Source: Sphingomonadales bacterium (GTDB lineage Bacteria; Pseudomonadota; Alphaproteobacteria; Sphingomonadales; Sphingomonadaceae). From it: a stretch of 64,000 nucleotides of DNA. The stretch covers positions 24,679 through 88,678 of the forward strand of contig JAIYAY010000011.1 in assembly GCA_027488785.1 (NCBI GenBank). Direction: 5' to 3'. The position numbers were made by a program, and so were the translations under genes. The notes beneath the pieces are model-generated. The model was not told the origin of the DNA. It searched no databases and was given only the letters and a program-made list of their open reading frames with translations. Positions 42,501 through 51,190 of this stretch are shown piece after piece (position 1 is the stretch's first letter; each line of letters begins with the position of its first letter).

Positions 42501-45500
42501 ATTCCCAATCGCCGTTCGTCTCTAGATTACTAATGTTGACAGTACCGTCTTTGGTAATGCCGTCTGTACTCGACAACCCAGTATCAAAGGCCAGTTGGAC
42601 ACCTAGCGCATTTGGTGCGACCGTATCGATCACAATAGGTGGTGTTGAGACCATTGTGCTGTTTCCTGCGACATCGGTCGCTGATACGGAAATGGACCGA
42701 CTGCCATCTGCAGGCACTTCAGAAGAGAGAAATGTCACCGACCATTTCCCGTCAGCGCCAACCGGTGCCGCGGTCTTAACCACTGTACCCCAAGTCACAA
42801 CAACAGAAGAGCCGGGTTCAAACGTACCCGTTACCGTGACGCCTGCCGTTTTCTCGGCAAGGTTAACAACATCATTACCCGTAATTTCGTCAATCACGAG
42901 CTCTTCTGCTCGCGTATCAATACTTACCGTAGAAGCATTTACATATGCAGCGCTTTCATTCCCGGCGGCGTCGGTTTGCCGCACCCGAATTTGCCCAACT
43001 GCATATTGACCATCAGTAAGGCGGAAGGTCGTTCCCGTTCCAATTTCCCAACTTTCACCGCCATCAGAAGAATAGCTCCAGCTTGCGCCAGACTCTACAC
43101 CAAGAACTCTAAAATTGCCGTTCCTGGTGATTTGATCCGTAGCAGACTGCCCTGTATCCACCGCTAGGCTGACGTTAGGCGTCAGTGGAACGCCCGAGTC
43201 AATCGTGATAGGCAGCGTCGAGATTGGGCTAACATTGCCCACAGAATCTGTCGCCCTTGCTTGAACGTTCGTCGAACCATCGGCAGGCACATCACCAGCA
43301 GCAAATGTTACGGTCCAAGCACCTGTAGAGGACGCATTTGTAGATTTCGCGGTTTCACCCCATTTAACATCCACTTTACTGCCCGCCTCGGCTGTACCTG
43401 ACACAACAACGCCGGCCGATTTTTCTAAAGCATTCACAACATTATCTTGTGCAACCGCATTGATAAGAACAGCCGCCGGGCTGCTAGTGTCAATTGTGAC
43501 AGGTCGGCTCGAAGAACCAAATTCAGAGCCCGATGCATCAACTATTGTTGCCCTAATTGTCGCATTTCCATCTGCAGGGAGATCAGCAAGACCAAATTGT
43601 GCAATCCAATTCCCAAGAGCATCAGCTTCAGCCGTCACAATTGTGGATCCCCAAACAATGCGAACCAGTGCATTCGAAGGCGCGAGGCCTTTCAACGCAA
43701 TTCCGTTTGCACTGTCAGCAGCATTGACAATGTCATCGCCCGCGACGGGCAGAATGACGGGCGCAGTCAAGGCACCATAAAGTGTAACATCTCGGGTTGA
43801 ATTATCACTCAAGTTCCCGGCAGAATCCTCGGCTTGGACCGTGATAGAGCGCACGCCCGGCGCTGGAATCCCAGAGGCGGGAATGGAGATGGTCCATTCA
43901 CCAAGATCGTTGGCAAAGACTGAATATTGAGCGTCACTTCCCCAACGGAGAAGGACCTTAACCCCAGGATCAGCCACCCCAGTCAAAACAATACCATTTG
44001 CAACTTCAGGCGCGCCAAGCACATCATCTTGGCTCAGCACATTAATGATTGGCTTTGATGGGGGCGTCGTATCGACAGAGACCTTGCGAGTTACCGCCTG
44101 GCCAGCATTGTTATTAACGTCGGTTGCAACGACCGAGACGGTCGTGTTTCCGCTCGCGGGCACTTGAGCGGACGGAACCGTCAACGTCCAATTACCAGCG
44201 AGGTCAGCTTGCGTCGAGAACTCCGCGCTGCCCCAATTCAGTCGGACAGACGATTTTGCCTCGGCAGTTCCGGAAATGACCACGCCAGCCAATTTTTCGG
44301 CTGCATTAACGACATCATTGCCTGAAATCATATCGATAGTGGCAATGGGAGAAGTGGTGTCGAGCAGTATTGCGCGCGATGAAGTGACGGATTGTCCATT
44401 CGCCAAAACAGCTGTCGCGACCAGGATTTTTGTTCCATCCGCACCCAATGCAGAGGCATCAGAAGCGGAAAGAGCATAAGACCAAGTCCCGTTGCTCACC
44501 ACCGCGTTTGCGGTCCAGCTTCCAGCGCTAACAGTGACTGAAGTTGCACCTGCGGCCACTGTACCCGTGACAACAAGCCCGGAAAGTTCGGATGCAGAGA
44601 CGACGTTATCAGTGGCTACAGCACCAATGCTGAGCGAAACGGATTGCTGAGAATCTGCCAAAAGATTGGAAACTACTGCCTCAAGCTTTCCATCTGTGCG
44701 CAGCGAAGCGGCAGCAGCACCGTTGAGAATTGCGCTCAGCCCCTCTGCGCTGAGCGCCTGACCAGAAACACCAATTTGTTCAGCCAAAAAGGTCAAGGAA
44801 GTTTGCGTGTTACCGGCATTTAAAGAATCGAGGCCGGACAGGGCAGCCAAAAGTGCGCCCAGTTTTTCTCCGGAACTCAAGCCATCAGAAGGCTTATAAT
44901 TTCCGCCATTTGTTGCAACAGGGGCATCGCTCACGCTTTCAAGGCCAAGAGCTTTTGCCACAAGCGCATTGGCATCCCGAACGGCCGCACTGCCTCTTAC
45001 GCTCCCGCTACCATCGGGGCTGAGACCAGCCTTTATAGCCGCCAATGTGGTCACAGGGTTAATCTGTGCCTGAACGGGCACAGACAGATCCGAAACAATC
45101 ACCGCGGCAAACAGCGCAGCAGTCAGGTCTTTCGAGACACCTGTCGCTTCATCCAAATAGTCTGCGCCTGTTCCGGAATCGATAACCTTCGCAATCAGCA
45201 CATCACCCTTATTCGCCGAGACCCGCGCCGAAAAACTACCGTCATTTGCCACAGCGATACCCGACTGAACGAGCGTTCCCGCACTGGTAAACAGAGAAAC
45301 GGTCAAGCCATGGCCAGCCACCAGCGGTCCAGCCACAATATTACCTTGAACGAGGACTTTGGTATCGACAGTTACAGCCAGCTGCGCCTCTGTAGATGCA
45401 TTTCCAGCCAGGTCGGTCAATGTAACCCGTACCGTTGTTCCGCCATCGGCGGGCACATCTGCCGATGCAAACTGGACACTCCATGCGCCAGACGCATTGA

Positions 45501-46308
45501 CGGTCGCAGTCTTCGTAACCGTGCCCCACACAACAGATACGCTGCTACCGGCTTCGCCCGAACCACTCACGGTGATGCCTGCATCCTTTTCCGCGGCACT
45601 AACAATACCGTCTCCAGCAACCTGCGTGATTACAGCGACCGCAGGTGCCGTGGCATCAACGGTCACCGCGCCGGCGGGTTTACCCGTCGCGCTTACATTG
45701 CCAGCCGCATCTTTCTGGCGGACTAAAACTGCGCCGTCTGCATATGTCCCGGCACCGAGTGTAAAGCTTGTTCCGCTGCCGGATTGCCAGCTTGTTCCGC
45801 TATTGGTGGAATATTCCCACGTCGCGCCCGTTTCTAGGCCACCAACATCAATACGACCGTTGCTGGTGATACGATCCGTGGAAGAGCTGCCTGTGTCCGT
45901 TGCAAGCGAAACCGTAGGTGCGGTGGGTGCTGTTGTATCCTTAGGGGCTTCGGGAGCAGGCGAAGAGCCGCTGCCTCCAGCCAAAGCCACACCGGCACCA
46001 ACTACCGCAAGCCCGCCGACCACATACAAAAGGCCACTGCCGCCGCCAGAGGCCTTGTCTTCACCCTTTCCGTTCGCGGACTGCTCTTGACTATCGGCAT
46101 AGGCCAATTCCTGCTGGGCCGTAGCCACCTTCTTGCCACGGCGCTTGCCTTTGGATGGCTTAGCTAAACCTAATGGATCAACCAGAGTGCCTGCGGCTTG
46201 CACAGGAAGTTGAACTGACGGTTCATAATTCTGAACGGCACCGTTTGGCGCCGACGCCGAGCGGACATCTTGATCAGCGATCGGATTTTGGTTGTTAATG
46301 TCAGTCAT
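39523..46308 (-). CDS. Giant type I-secreted RTX adhesin with Ig-like repeats (2,261 residues)
   Basis: A BapA/Lap-like adhesin. It starts with a polar region, a basic patch (KPSKGKRRGKK, 50-60) and a Gly-rich hydrophobic segment (92-111), which may hold the protein in the export channel. About seventeen Ig-like repeats follow, most of the NAAEK...GTAEA type and three of a shorter W-E-Y-S-x-x-S-G-T-S-W type, with the shared 240-residue module near residues 317-560. Near the C-terminus is a CSPG/cadherin-like repeat (LKDVQDGLVTFVHDNSL), then RTX repeats (GTSGSDLIIGGDGNDIIQGG, GNDVLYG). A type I secretion C-terminal domain completes the protein (FVWGSGDAGPGASDVIRDFT, then ILA at the end). It is 24 bp downstream of the HlyD gene, so it is the main cargo of that exporter. 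Confidence 0.88.
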   Translation of the reverse strand: MTDINNQNPIADQDVRSASAPNGAVQNYEPSVQLPVQAAGTLVDPLGLAKPSKGKRRGKKVATAQQELAYADSQEQSANGKGEDKASGGGSGLLYVVGGLAVVGAGVALAGGSGSSPAPEAPKDTTAPTAPTVSLATDTGSSSTDRITSNGRIDVGGLETGATWEYSTNSGTSWQSGSGTSFTLGAGTYADGAVLVRQKDAAGNVSATGKPAGAVTVDATAPAVAVITQVAGDGIVSAAEKDAGITVSGSGEAGSSVSVVWGTVTKTATVNASGAWSVQFASADVPADGGTTVRVTLTDLAGNASTEAQLAVTVDTKVLVQGNIVAGPLVAGHGLTVSLFTSAGTLVQSGIAVANDGSFSARVSANKGDVLIAKVIDSGTGADYLDEATGVSKDLTAALFAAVIVSDLSVPVQAQINPVTTLAAIKAGLSPDGSGSVRGSAAVRDANALVAKALGLESVSDAPVATNGGNYKPSDGLSSGEKLGALLAALSGLDSLNAGNTQTSLTFLAEQIGVSGQALSAEGLSAILNGAAAASLRTDGKLEAVVSNLLADSQQSVSLSIGAVATDNVVSASELSGLVVTGTVAAGATSVTVSAGSWTANAVVSNGTWSYALSASDASALGADGTKILVATAVLANGQSVTSSRAILLDTTSPIATIDMISGNDVVNAAEKLAGVVISGTAEAKSSVRLNWGSAEFSTQADLAGNWTLTVPSAQVPASGNTTVSVVATDVNNNAGQAVTRKVSVDTTPPSKPIINVLSQDDVLGAPEVANGIVLTGVADPGVKVLLRWGSDAQYSVFANDLGEWTISIPASGIPAPGVRSITVQAEDSAGNLSDNSTRDVTLYGALTAPVILPVAGDDIVNAADSANGIALKGLAPSNALVRIVWGSTIVTAEADALGNWIAQFGLADLPADGNATIRATIVDASGSEFGSSSRPVTIDTSSPAAVLINAVAQDNVVNALEKSAGVVVSGTAEAGSKVDVKWGETAKSTNASSTGAWTVTFAAGDVPADGSTNVQARATDSVGNVSPISTLPITIDSGVPLTPNVSLAVDTGQSATDQITRNGNFRVLGVESGASWSYSSDGGESWEIGTGTTFRLTDGQYAVGQIRVRQTDAAGNESAAYVNASTVSIDTRAEELVIDEITGNDVVNLAEKTAGVTVTGTFEPGSSVVVTWGTVVKTAAPVGADGKWSVTFLSSEVPADGSRSISVSATDVAGNSTMVSTPPIVIDTVAPNALGVQLAFDTGLSSTDGITKDGTVNISNLETNGDWEYSINSGTTWISGSDSSFGLGQGVYEANTVLVRQKDAAGNISASSAITRKLVVDTSALGLSISQVASDGVVNIAEQASGVTVSGFAEANASVLVTWGATSKSATAGQDGAWSIDYLPSEVPIDGQYQIEAVQTDIAGNVSDGAKQLPVTVDTARPAAPQIANVSTDNIVNGAEKSAGVSVSGTAVANGRVMVQWGATSKTVNADGNGNWSAQFSPTDIPADGSTAITATVTNGIGNTSLASSPRSVLIDTIVAAPSVATVSGDGRVNASEKTAGVTVSGVAEANAEVVVRWGTAIKTVSSNQTGQWSANFSSADIPADGSSSISVSQTDAVGNISNVVDTPVVIDTRAPILPQVSAVAGDDIVTLAEKTAGVVVSGRAEASAVVTVTFGNRSEIVNADSSGNWSATFAGTNVPADGDQMVSVTARDAAGNVSGEASRLITIATAQTSAPVIAVIAGDNLVGASEKAAGVRVSGVAVADSVVTVAWGNASKTVFANAQGSWTASFASADIPADGAYTVTATANGVTGSRQVSVDATPPAAPVLVTAAAAQNFAVATGSSGAVTVTAEVGSSILVVFTTANGTISKSLTATGAAQAVVLTANDLATLGNGIVNVSATATGGVSGTSQSSPASFVIDTVTPAAAQLSVVATDQVVDILEQAQGVTFAGTAEANAQVVVQWGASSKTVNANGAGAWSALFASADVPADGARVATITVSDAANNVASSTATVQVAATPYMALTKGAELTVTKDIFALSANGTSPTSTSITISGLANGEFRKGGFAITQFTLKDVQDGLVTFVHDNSLNAPTFNVAVSDGTISSSAKAAQIFFVPTSLAGLDDSLTGTSGSDLIIGGDGNDIIQGGQGNDVLYGHGSGVAQGLDNDIFVWGSGDAGPGASDVIRDFTAWNGTSGDKLDLRALLVGYQAGTSDISQWISVQNEVTLPGATGWDAGKTGTLLTIDIDGAGAGTVTQTIFLENVSLTTTNPNQLISGGVILA
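44640..45360 (-). other. Non-Ig module shared by both adhesins (copy in the smaller adhesin)
   Basis: It encodes about 240 residues from QGNIVAGPLVAGHGLTVSLF through DYLDEATGVSKDLTAALF and SSGEKLGALLAALSGLDSLN to about VVSNLLADSQQ. The order and spacing of these blocks match the copy at 37610-38340, and both copies follow the first Ig repeats, so the two adhesins descend from one ancestor. Confidence 0.6.
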
Positions 46309-46332
46309 GCTTCAATTCCCTGTTATTAGGTG

Positions 46333-47535
46333 TCAACGTTCGCCAAGCGAGTTGGACAAGGTTTTCGTTATTGGAGTGGTGAGGTAGCTAAGGACGGTGC
46401 GGGTCCGGCCGCGAACTTCGACGGTCGCGGTCATTCCAGCGTTAATTTTGACTTTGCTCGCTGTGTTTAATTTTGGATCGAGGCGCACAAGAACCCGATA
46501 ATAAACCGTCTCCGAACCCTGCGGGCCGGGCTCGGTCAGCGTGTCCGGACTGATATAATCCACCCAGCCTTCAAGGCTGCCATAGATACCGGAATCATAG
46601 GCATCGAGCTTAACTGTTGCCGGAAGACCAACCCGAAGCGACGAGACGTCGATGGGTAGATATTTCGCCTCCACAATCAAATTTCCGGATGTCGGAAGAA
46701 TTTGCAAGATAGGCTCGCCCTGACGAACGGCAGCACCCGGGGTGGTGACATCAATGGATTTCACCTGCCCGTCGAGCGGCGCACGCAAGTCCGTCATTTG
46801 CAAAACAGCGGTGCGTTCGCGCAACAATTCCTCTTGCGCGGCCAGATCTTCTTCTGCCTTCACCATTTCGGCTTGGGCATCCTGAAAAAAGCGATTGCGC
46901 AAGGTAACAATCTGTCCGTCTAATTCGGCGCGCGACCGTTTCAGACGGATGACTTCCGCCTGACCAACATCTCCGGACGCAAGAAGTGGTTCGGAAATTG
47001 CGAGTTCTTGCGCGGCGAGGTTTCGGTTTGTTTCTAGCGCGCCAATACCTTCGCGCAGGGCTTGGCGACGACGCTGGAACAGCTGCCTCTGGTTTTCTTT
47101 AAAGGCGGGCCACGCATCAAGTTCAGGTGGGAATTTAAGGTCCTCACCATAAACTTCCGCACGCAATCTTGCGAGCGCAGCCTTCAATGCAGCTACTTTA
47201 TTCCGGCTATCGTCATAGGCTGCCATGACCCGGCTTTGGTCCAACTGCGCAAGCAGCTGTCCCTTTTTAACCATCTGTCCTTCGCGCACATACATTTCGG
47301 CGAGCACGCCATTATCGGTGGCTTCGATCATCTGCGTGCGTTCCACCGCAATCACCTGACCGCGCGCGCGCACAAGCTGATCAATCTCTGCAAATCCAGC
47401 CCACAATATGATCACTGTAATCGCCACCAATGATGACACCACAATAATGACCGCACGCGAGGGGTGACGTAGCGCCGCAAAGAGGCTTCCAGCCTGCGCG
47501 CGCGTCGATTTTGAATGATGTTCGATCATATTCAT
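46333..47535 (-). CDS. HlyD-family membrane fusion protein (type I secretion adaptor)
   Basis: A 400-residue periplasmic adaptor that links the ABC exporter to TolC. One N-terminal membrane helix (AVIIVVSSLVAITVIILWAG) is followed by a lipoyl-like hairpin start (RGQVIAVERTQMIEATDNGV), long coiled coils (residues about 95-230), and the beta-barrel part with LRAPLDGQVKSIDVTTPGAA and VNAGMTATVEVRGRTRTVL near the end. It overlaps the ABC exporter gene by four bases (ATGA). The adhesin gene follows 24 bp later. It matches the LapC/HlyD role in adhesin export. Confidence 0.92.
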   Translation of the reverse strand: MNMIEHHSKSTRAQAGSLFAALRHPSRAVIIVVSSLVAITVIILWAGFAEIDQLVRARGQVIAVERTQMIEATDNGVLAEMYVREGQMVKKGQLLAQLDQSRVMAAYDDSRNKVAALKAALARLRAEVYGEDLKFPPELDAWPAFKENQRQLFQRRRQALREGIGALETNRNLAAQELAISEPLLASGDVGQAEVIRLKRSRAELDGQIVTLRNRFFQDAQAEMVKAEEDLAAQEELLRERTAVLQMTDLRAPLDGQVKSIDVTTPGAAVRQGEPILQILPTSGNLIVEAKYLPIDVSSLRVGLPATVKLDAYDSGIYGSLEGWVDYISPDTLTEPGPQGSETVYYRVLVRLDPKLNTASKVKINAGMTATVEVRGRTRTVLSYLTTPITKTLSNSLGER

Positions 47536-49781
47536 GATGGTACCTGCACAGAGGAGCGGAGATTTGATTTGGTGGTGACGATGCCGCTCTGCTGTTGCTG
47601 TGCCGCAGCGGCTCGTTGGCGCAACGCGTCCAGAACCTTGTCCTTTGGACCATCCAGTGCGACGCCCTGGGGGGTTAAAACGACAAGTCGATCCACGAGA
47701 TCAAGCAAGCGTGCTTTGTGTGTAACGAGAACAAGCGTCTGGCCCGGCCTGATCTGCTGCTTGAGCGCCATCAGGCACCGTTCCTCGGTTCCTTCATCCA
47801 TAGACGATGTCGGTTCATCCAGCAGCCACAGTGAAGATTGGCACAGCAGCAGACGCGTAAGCGCCACAAGCTGCTTTTGCCCGCCAGACAGACCCTCACC
47901 ACCTTCCGAAATACGAACATCCAATCCTTCCGGACGTCCGGCAATCTGTTCCGCCAATCCCGTAGTTTGGATCGCGGCCAACAGCCTATCTTCAGAGACA
48001 TAAGGGAGGCCAAGCGTCAGGTTCTGACGCAATGTCCCGCTTATCAATCTCGTGGTCTGCGGCAAATATCCGATCAACTCTGACCGCCGATCCGCAGCGA
48101 TATGCTGCACATCCATGCCATCGAGACAGACCACGCCCTTCGACGCCTTTATGACGCCGGCAAAAAGCTTCAGCAGCGTGCTCTTGCCCGATCCGACCGA
48201 CCCAATCACTCCGACGCGCTCGCCCGGTTGAACCGTAAAGCCGTTCAATGCGAAAGGTGTTGTCTGCCCCCGCCAAGCAAATTCAACGTTGCGAACCTCA
48301 AGCTTGCCTTGAACAAGCGTCGGCGACAGGGACTGCAGAATGTCATGATTGTCGCGTTCAAGTTCAAACAGCTTCTCAAGATGGTCGAGCGCGATTTTTG
48401 AATTACCCCACTGCACCAACAGGCCTGGCAAGGTCGCAACGGGCGTCAGCACGCGGCCCGACAAAATGGAACAGGCGATAATCGCACCCACTGTCATCGA
48501 GAGGCCGTCCACCGCCAGATAGGCACCAGCAGCAACTAAAAAGACATAGCTTAATTGCTGCATCAATGCCGAAAAATGCGCCGCATAATCATTAAGCTGT
48601 TTGAGCTTCATCGATTCATTGGCGCTTTCCCGCGATAGGGAATTCCAACGTCCCTGCAGCAACCACCCTGCCCCCGCTGCCTTTACCGATTCAGCGGACT
48701 GGATCGTTTCAACCAGCACACCTTGCCGCATATTGGCGACGGACATTTCATTGGTCGCATGCTTGGCAATGGCCCGACGCAGGGAGAGACCGCCAGCGGC
48801 AGCAATCAAAAATGCGATCGCCGGGACCATTGCCACGGTAAATCCACCAATCATCCAAATGATCAGCAGAAAGAAAGCGGCAAAAGGTAAGTCGGTTGCC
48901 AAATAGATTATTCTGGCGAGGGCAAAGGCCCGCACGGTCTCAAATCCACGCACCTGTGCCGCCAATGTGCCAAGACTGGGCGGCATTTGGTCCAAGCGAA
49001 CGGACAACAGCCGCGCATAAACAGAAACCGAAGCGTCAACATCAATCGCGTTGATGGCCCGATCCATAATGGCTGAGCGGGCAACTTTAAGCCCCAATTC
49101 CACCAAAATCGCAATAACGACGCCGACGGTCAATACGATCAACGTGGACAGACCACCCTGCCCGATAACGCGATCATAGACCTGCATTGAATAGAGCGAA
49201 GTTGCCAATAAAAGTATTGAACTGAGCGTAGTCGCAACTGCAGCCAAAGGAACCCAAGCCCGATCCTTGCGCAAGATCGTGGCAAACAATTCCTCCGCAG
49301 TTTGCGCCATAGCCTTTTTAAGAGCGGGCGACGCAGGCAGGAACAATGTTCCCAAAGGCCATGCGCTATATTGTCGGCGACCAGCCTGCGTTTCCACCAG
49401 CCATTCACCAGGACCGCCTGCGGCGTAGACAAAGGCATAGCCATGATCGGGAATAAGGGCGACCGCTGGTAACGCGATCAACGCCAACTCTGTCGTCCAG
49501 CCCCCTACCTCAATGTTCAGCTTTTCAAACAGCTCCAGAAGTGCGACTTGATGGAAATCAGGCGCATCTTCCAAAAGAAAATGACGGGCCAGCATCACTG
49601 AATCCCGGCTCAACAGCCTATAATCTGTGACACCAGCGGAAACGAGTTGCTGAGCAAGCCACATGAGCCCGTCGTGTGAAAAGGACATATCGCGGCTTGA
49701 GGAAAGGACGGCACCCGCCGCATCGGCATCCGCCCCCTCCAGCATTCTCACCATGCCGTCATTTCCAGCGGCATCTACCAT
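47532..49781 (-). CDS. Type I secretion ABC transporter/ATPase (HlyB/LapB-like)
   Basis: A 749-residue exporter. Residues 1-165 are a C39-like domain without the catalytic Cys of C39 peptidases, as in transporters of RTX proteins that are not cleaved. The membrane part has six helices, from VPLAAVATTLSSILLLATSL. The ATPase domain has Walker A GSVGSGKSTLLKLFAG, signature GLSGGQKQLVALTRLLL, Walker B LWLLDEPTSSMD and the switch His in VTHKARLL. Its stop overlaps the HlyD start and its ATG overlaps the TolC stop by seven bases, so all three are translated together. The cargo is the adhesin pair. Confidence 0.93.
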   Translation of the reverse strand: MVDAAGNDGMVRMLEGADADAAGAVLSSSRDMSFSHDGLMWLAQQLVSAGVTDYRLLSRDSVMLARHFLLEDAPDFHQVALLELFEKLNIEVGGWTTELALIALPAVALIPDHGYAFVYAAGGPGEWLVETQAGRRQYSAWPLGTLFLPASPALKKAMAQTAEELFATILRKDRAWVPLAAVATTLSSILLLATSLYSMQVYDRVIGQGGLSTLIVLTVGVVIAILVELGLKVARSAIMDRAINAIDVDASVSVYARLLSVRLDQMPPSLGTLAAQVRGFETVRAFALARIIYLATDLPFAAFFLLIIWMIGGFTVAMVPAIAFLIAAAGGLSLRRAIAKHATNEMSVANMRQGVLVETIQSAESVKAAGAGWLLQGRWNSLSRESANESMKLKQLNDYAAHFSALMQQLSYVFLVAAGAYLAVDGLSMTVGAIIACSILSGRVLTPVATLPGLLVQWGNSKIALDHLEKLFELERDNHDILQSLSPTLVQGKLEVRNVEFAWRGQTTPFALNGFTVQPGERVGVIGSVGSGKSTLLKLFAGVIKASKGVVCLDGMDVQHIAADRRSELIGYLPQTTRLISGTLRQNLTLGLPYVSEDRLLAAIQTTGLAEQIAGRPEGLDVRISEGGEGLSGGQKQLVALTRLLLCQSSLWLLDEPTSSMDEGTEERCLMALKQQIRPGQTLVLVTHKARLLDLVDRLVVLTPQGVALDGPKDKVLDALRQRAAAAQQQQSGIVTTKSNLRSSVQVPS

Positions 49782-51064
49782 CTGATTTGCCCTGTCTGGA
49801 GTTGCAGGCGATAGTCAGACAGGAGATATTGAACTTCTGCTTCTGCAAGCGCGCGTTCATTCTCTGTTACTTCGCGCACAACGTTCAAAACGTCGAGCCA
49901 ACTGCGCCTTCCCGCGAGGAAAAGGCGGTTGTAAGAACCAAAAGTCTCTTCCTGAGTTATGAGATTTAAACGCAAGGATTCTGCAAGCCTGGATGCGGCA
50001 TCTCGCGTTTCCAAGTCGGTACGGACCGAAGCCCGAACATCTTCCCGCGCCGCGTCTAAAGAGAGTTGGGCGCCTTCAGCCTGCGCCCGTGCTGCGCCTA
50101 CGCGCGATAAAGACGACAGGCCGGAACCAAAACTATATTGCAAGCCAAACAAGACACGGCTGGCCGGAAAAGCAGATGTGTCATAGCGGCCATCATCAAT
50201 GCGCTGCTCAAACTTGCCATAGAGCGTTGGCTTTATGGCGTTGAGGGCGCGTGCGCTGTCGATGTTAGCCAAGTCAACATCGCATCGCGCGCGCTTCAGA
50301 ACAGGGCTGTAGCTGAGGCTTTGTTCAACCGGGTCCTGCACGACTGCCGGGGCGTCAGACAATGTCTGTGCTGGCGTCGTCGGCAAAACAATGTTGTCCA
50401 TGGTCAATGGCGCACCGAGAAGTTCGCTCAACCCAGCAAGGGCCGCATTCTGCCGCGCTGTGAGGCTTAAAATATTATTTTCCGATTGGCGTATGCGGGT
50501 CAGTACCAAGTTGAGGTCCACGGGTGCTGATACGCCAGCTGCGACGCGGCGACCGATCATCTCCTCCAACGCGCTCAACCGTGTCACATCTTGGCGAAAC
50601 ACTTCGAGGGATCGGGACGTTGACAACAACTGTCCAAACAAATCTAACACCCTAAAGCTCAGCACATATTGCGCCTCTTCCACCCGAACATTCGCAAGGT
50701 TTGCGCGGGCTTTTGCGGCCTTCAGGTCTGATTCCAGTCTTCCAAAACTGTATATGGGCTGAGACACAGAAGCGATGAGTTGACGATCTTCTCCGCTCGT
50801 CTCGGCTTGCACTGCAGGAGCAGGGAAAAATTGCCAACGCGCCGCAGCGACATCATAGCTTGCGGCCGTTGCTGCGGCCGATTGCGAACGTATCCGGGGG
50901 TTGCGAGCCGCCACCTCGCTGATTAGCCGTTCCAACGTCCAGCTCAGCTGGGATTCATCTGCGGGCGCCTCCCTTACGGCCTCATCATCCGCGACCTGCG
51001 CCGCGATAGCGGGGCTTGGCACGGCACAGATTGCGCCCGTTAATAAAGCACCGAACAACAGCAT
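49775..51064 (-). CDS. TolC-family outer membrane protein of the type I secretion system
   Basis: The outer-membrane channel of the adhesin exporter, about 429 residues from the ATG used here. The signal is MLLFGALLTGAICAVPSPAIAA. The two TolC/OEP repeats follow, with WTLERLISEVAARNPRIRSQ, RVEEAQYVLSFRVLDLFGQL, and FGLQYSFGSGLSSLSRVGAA. The frame continues upstream to 51190. A TTG at 51178 has a perfect GGAGG five bases before it and would add about 38 residues ahead of the signal core, so the start is uncertain. The gene heads the secretion and adhesin locus; promoter signals should lie in 51191-51688. Confidence 0.85.
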   Translation of the reverse strand: MLLFGALLTGAICAVPSPAIAAQVADDEAVREAPADESQLSWTLERLISEVAARNPRIRSQSAAATAASYDVAAARWQFFPAPAVQAETSGEDRQLIASVSQPIYSFGRLESDLKAAKARANLANVRVEEAQYVLSFRVLDLFGQLLSTSRSLEVFRQDVTRLSALEEMIGRRVAAGVSAPVDLNLVLTRIRQSENNILSLTARQNAALAGLSELLGAPLTMDNIVLPTTPAQTLSDAPAVVQDPVEQSLSYSPVLKRARCDVDLANIDSARALNAIKPTLYGKFEQRIDDGRYDTSAFPASRVLFGLQYSFGSGLSSLSRVGAARAQAEGAQLSLDAAREDVRASVRTDLETRDAASRLAESLRLNLITQEETFGSYNRLFLAGRRSWLDVLNVVREVTENERALAEAEVQYLLSDYRLQLQTGQIRW

Positions 51065-51190
51065 AACCACACGCGCCTGCCGTGGAATGCTCCGCCAAGA
51101 AAGCGCACTGAGCACAGAGAAACCCAACGCATAAAAACTATGCTCGGTCGGAAAAACTCTTGTAAAAACTCGGACCAACTTAACCTCCAA

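Noticed and set aside
31490..46308. CRISPR array or tandem DNA repeats in the adhesin genes
   Set aside because: Repeats are about 270-290 bp, diverged at DNA level and in frame with Ig-like domains; there are no short identical repeats with spacers and no cas genes.
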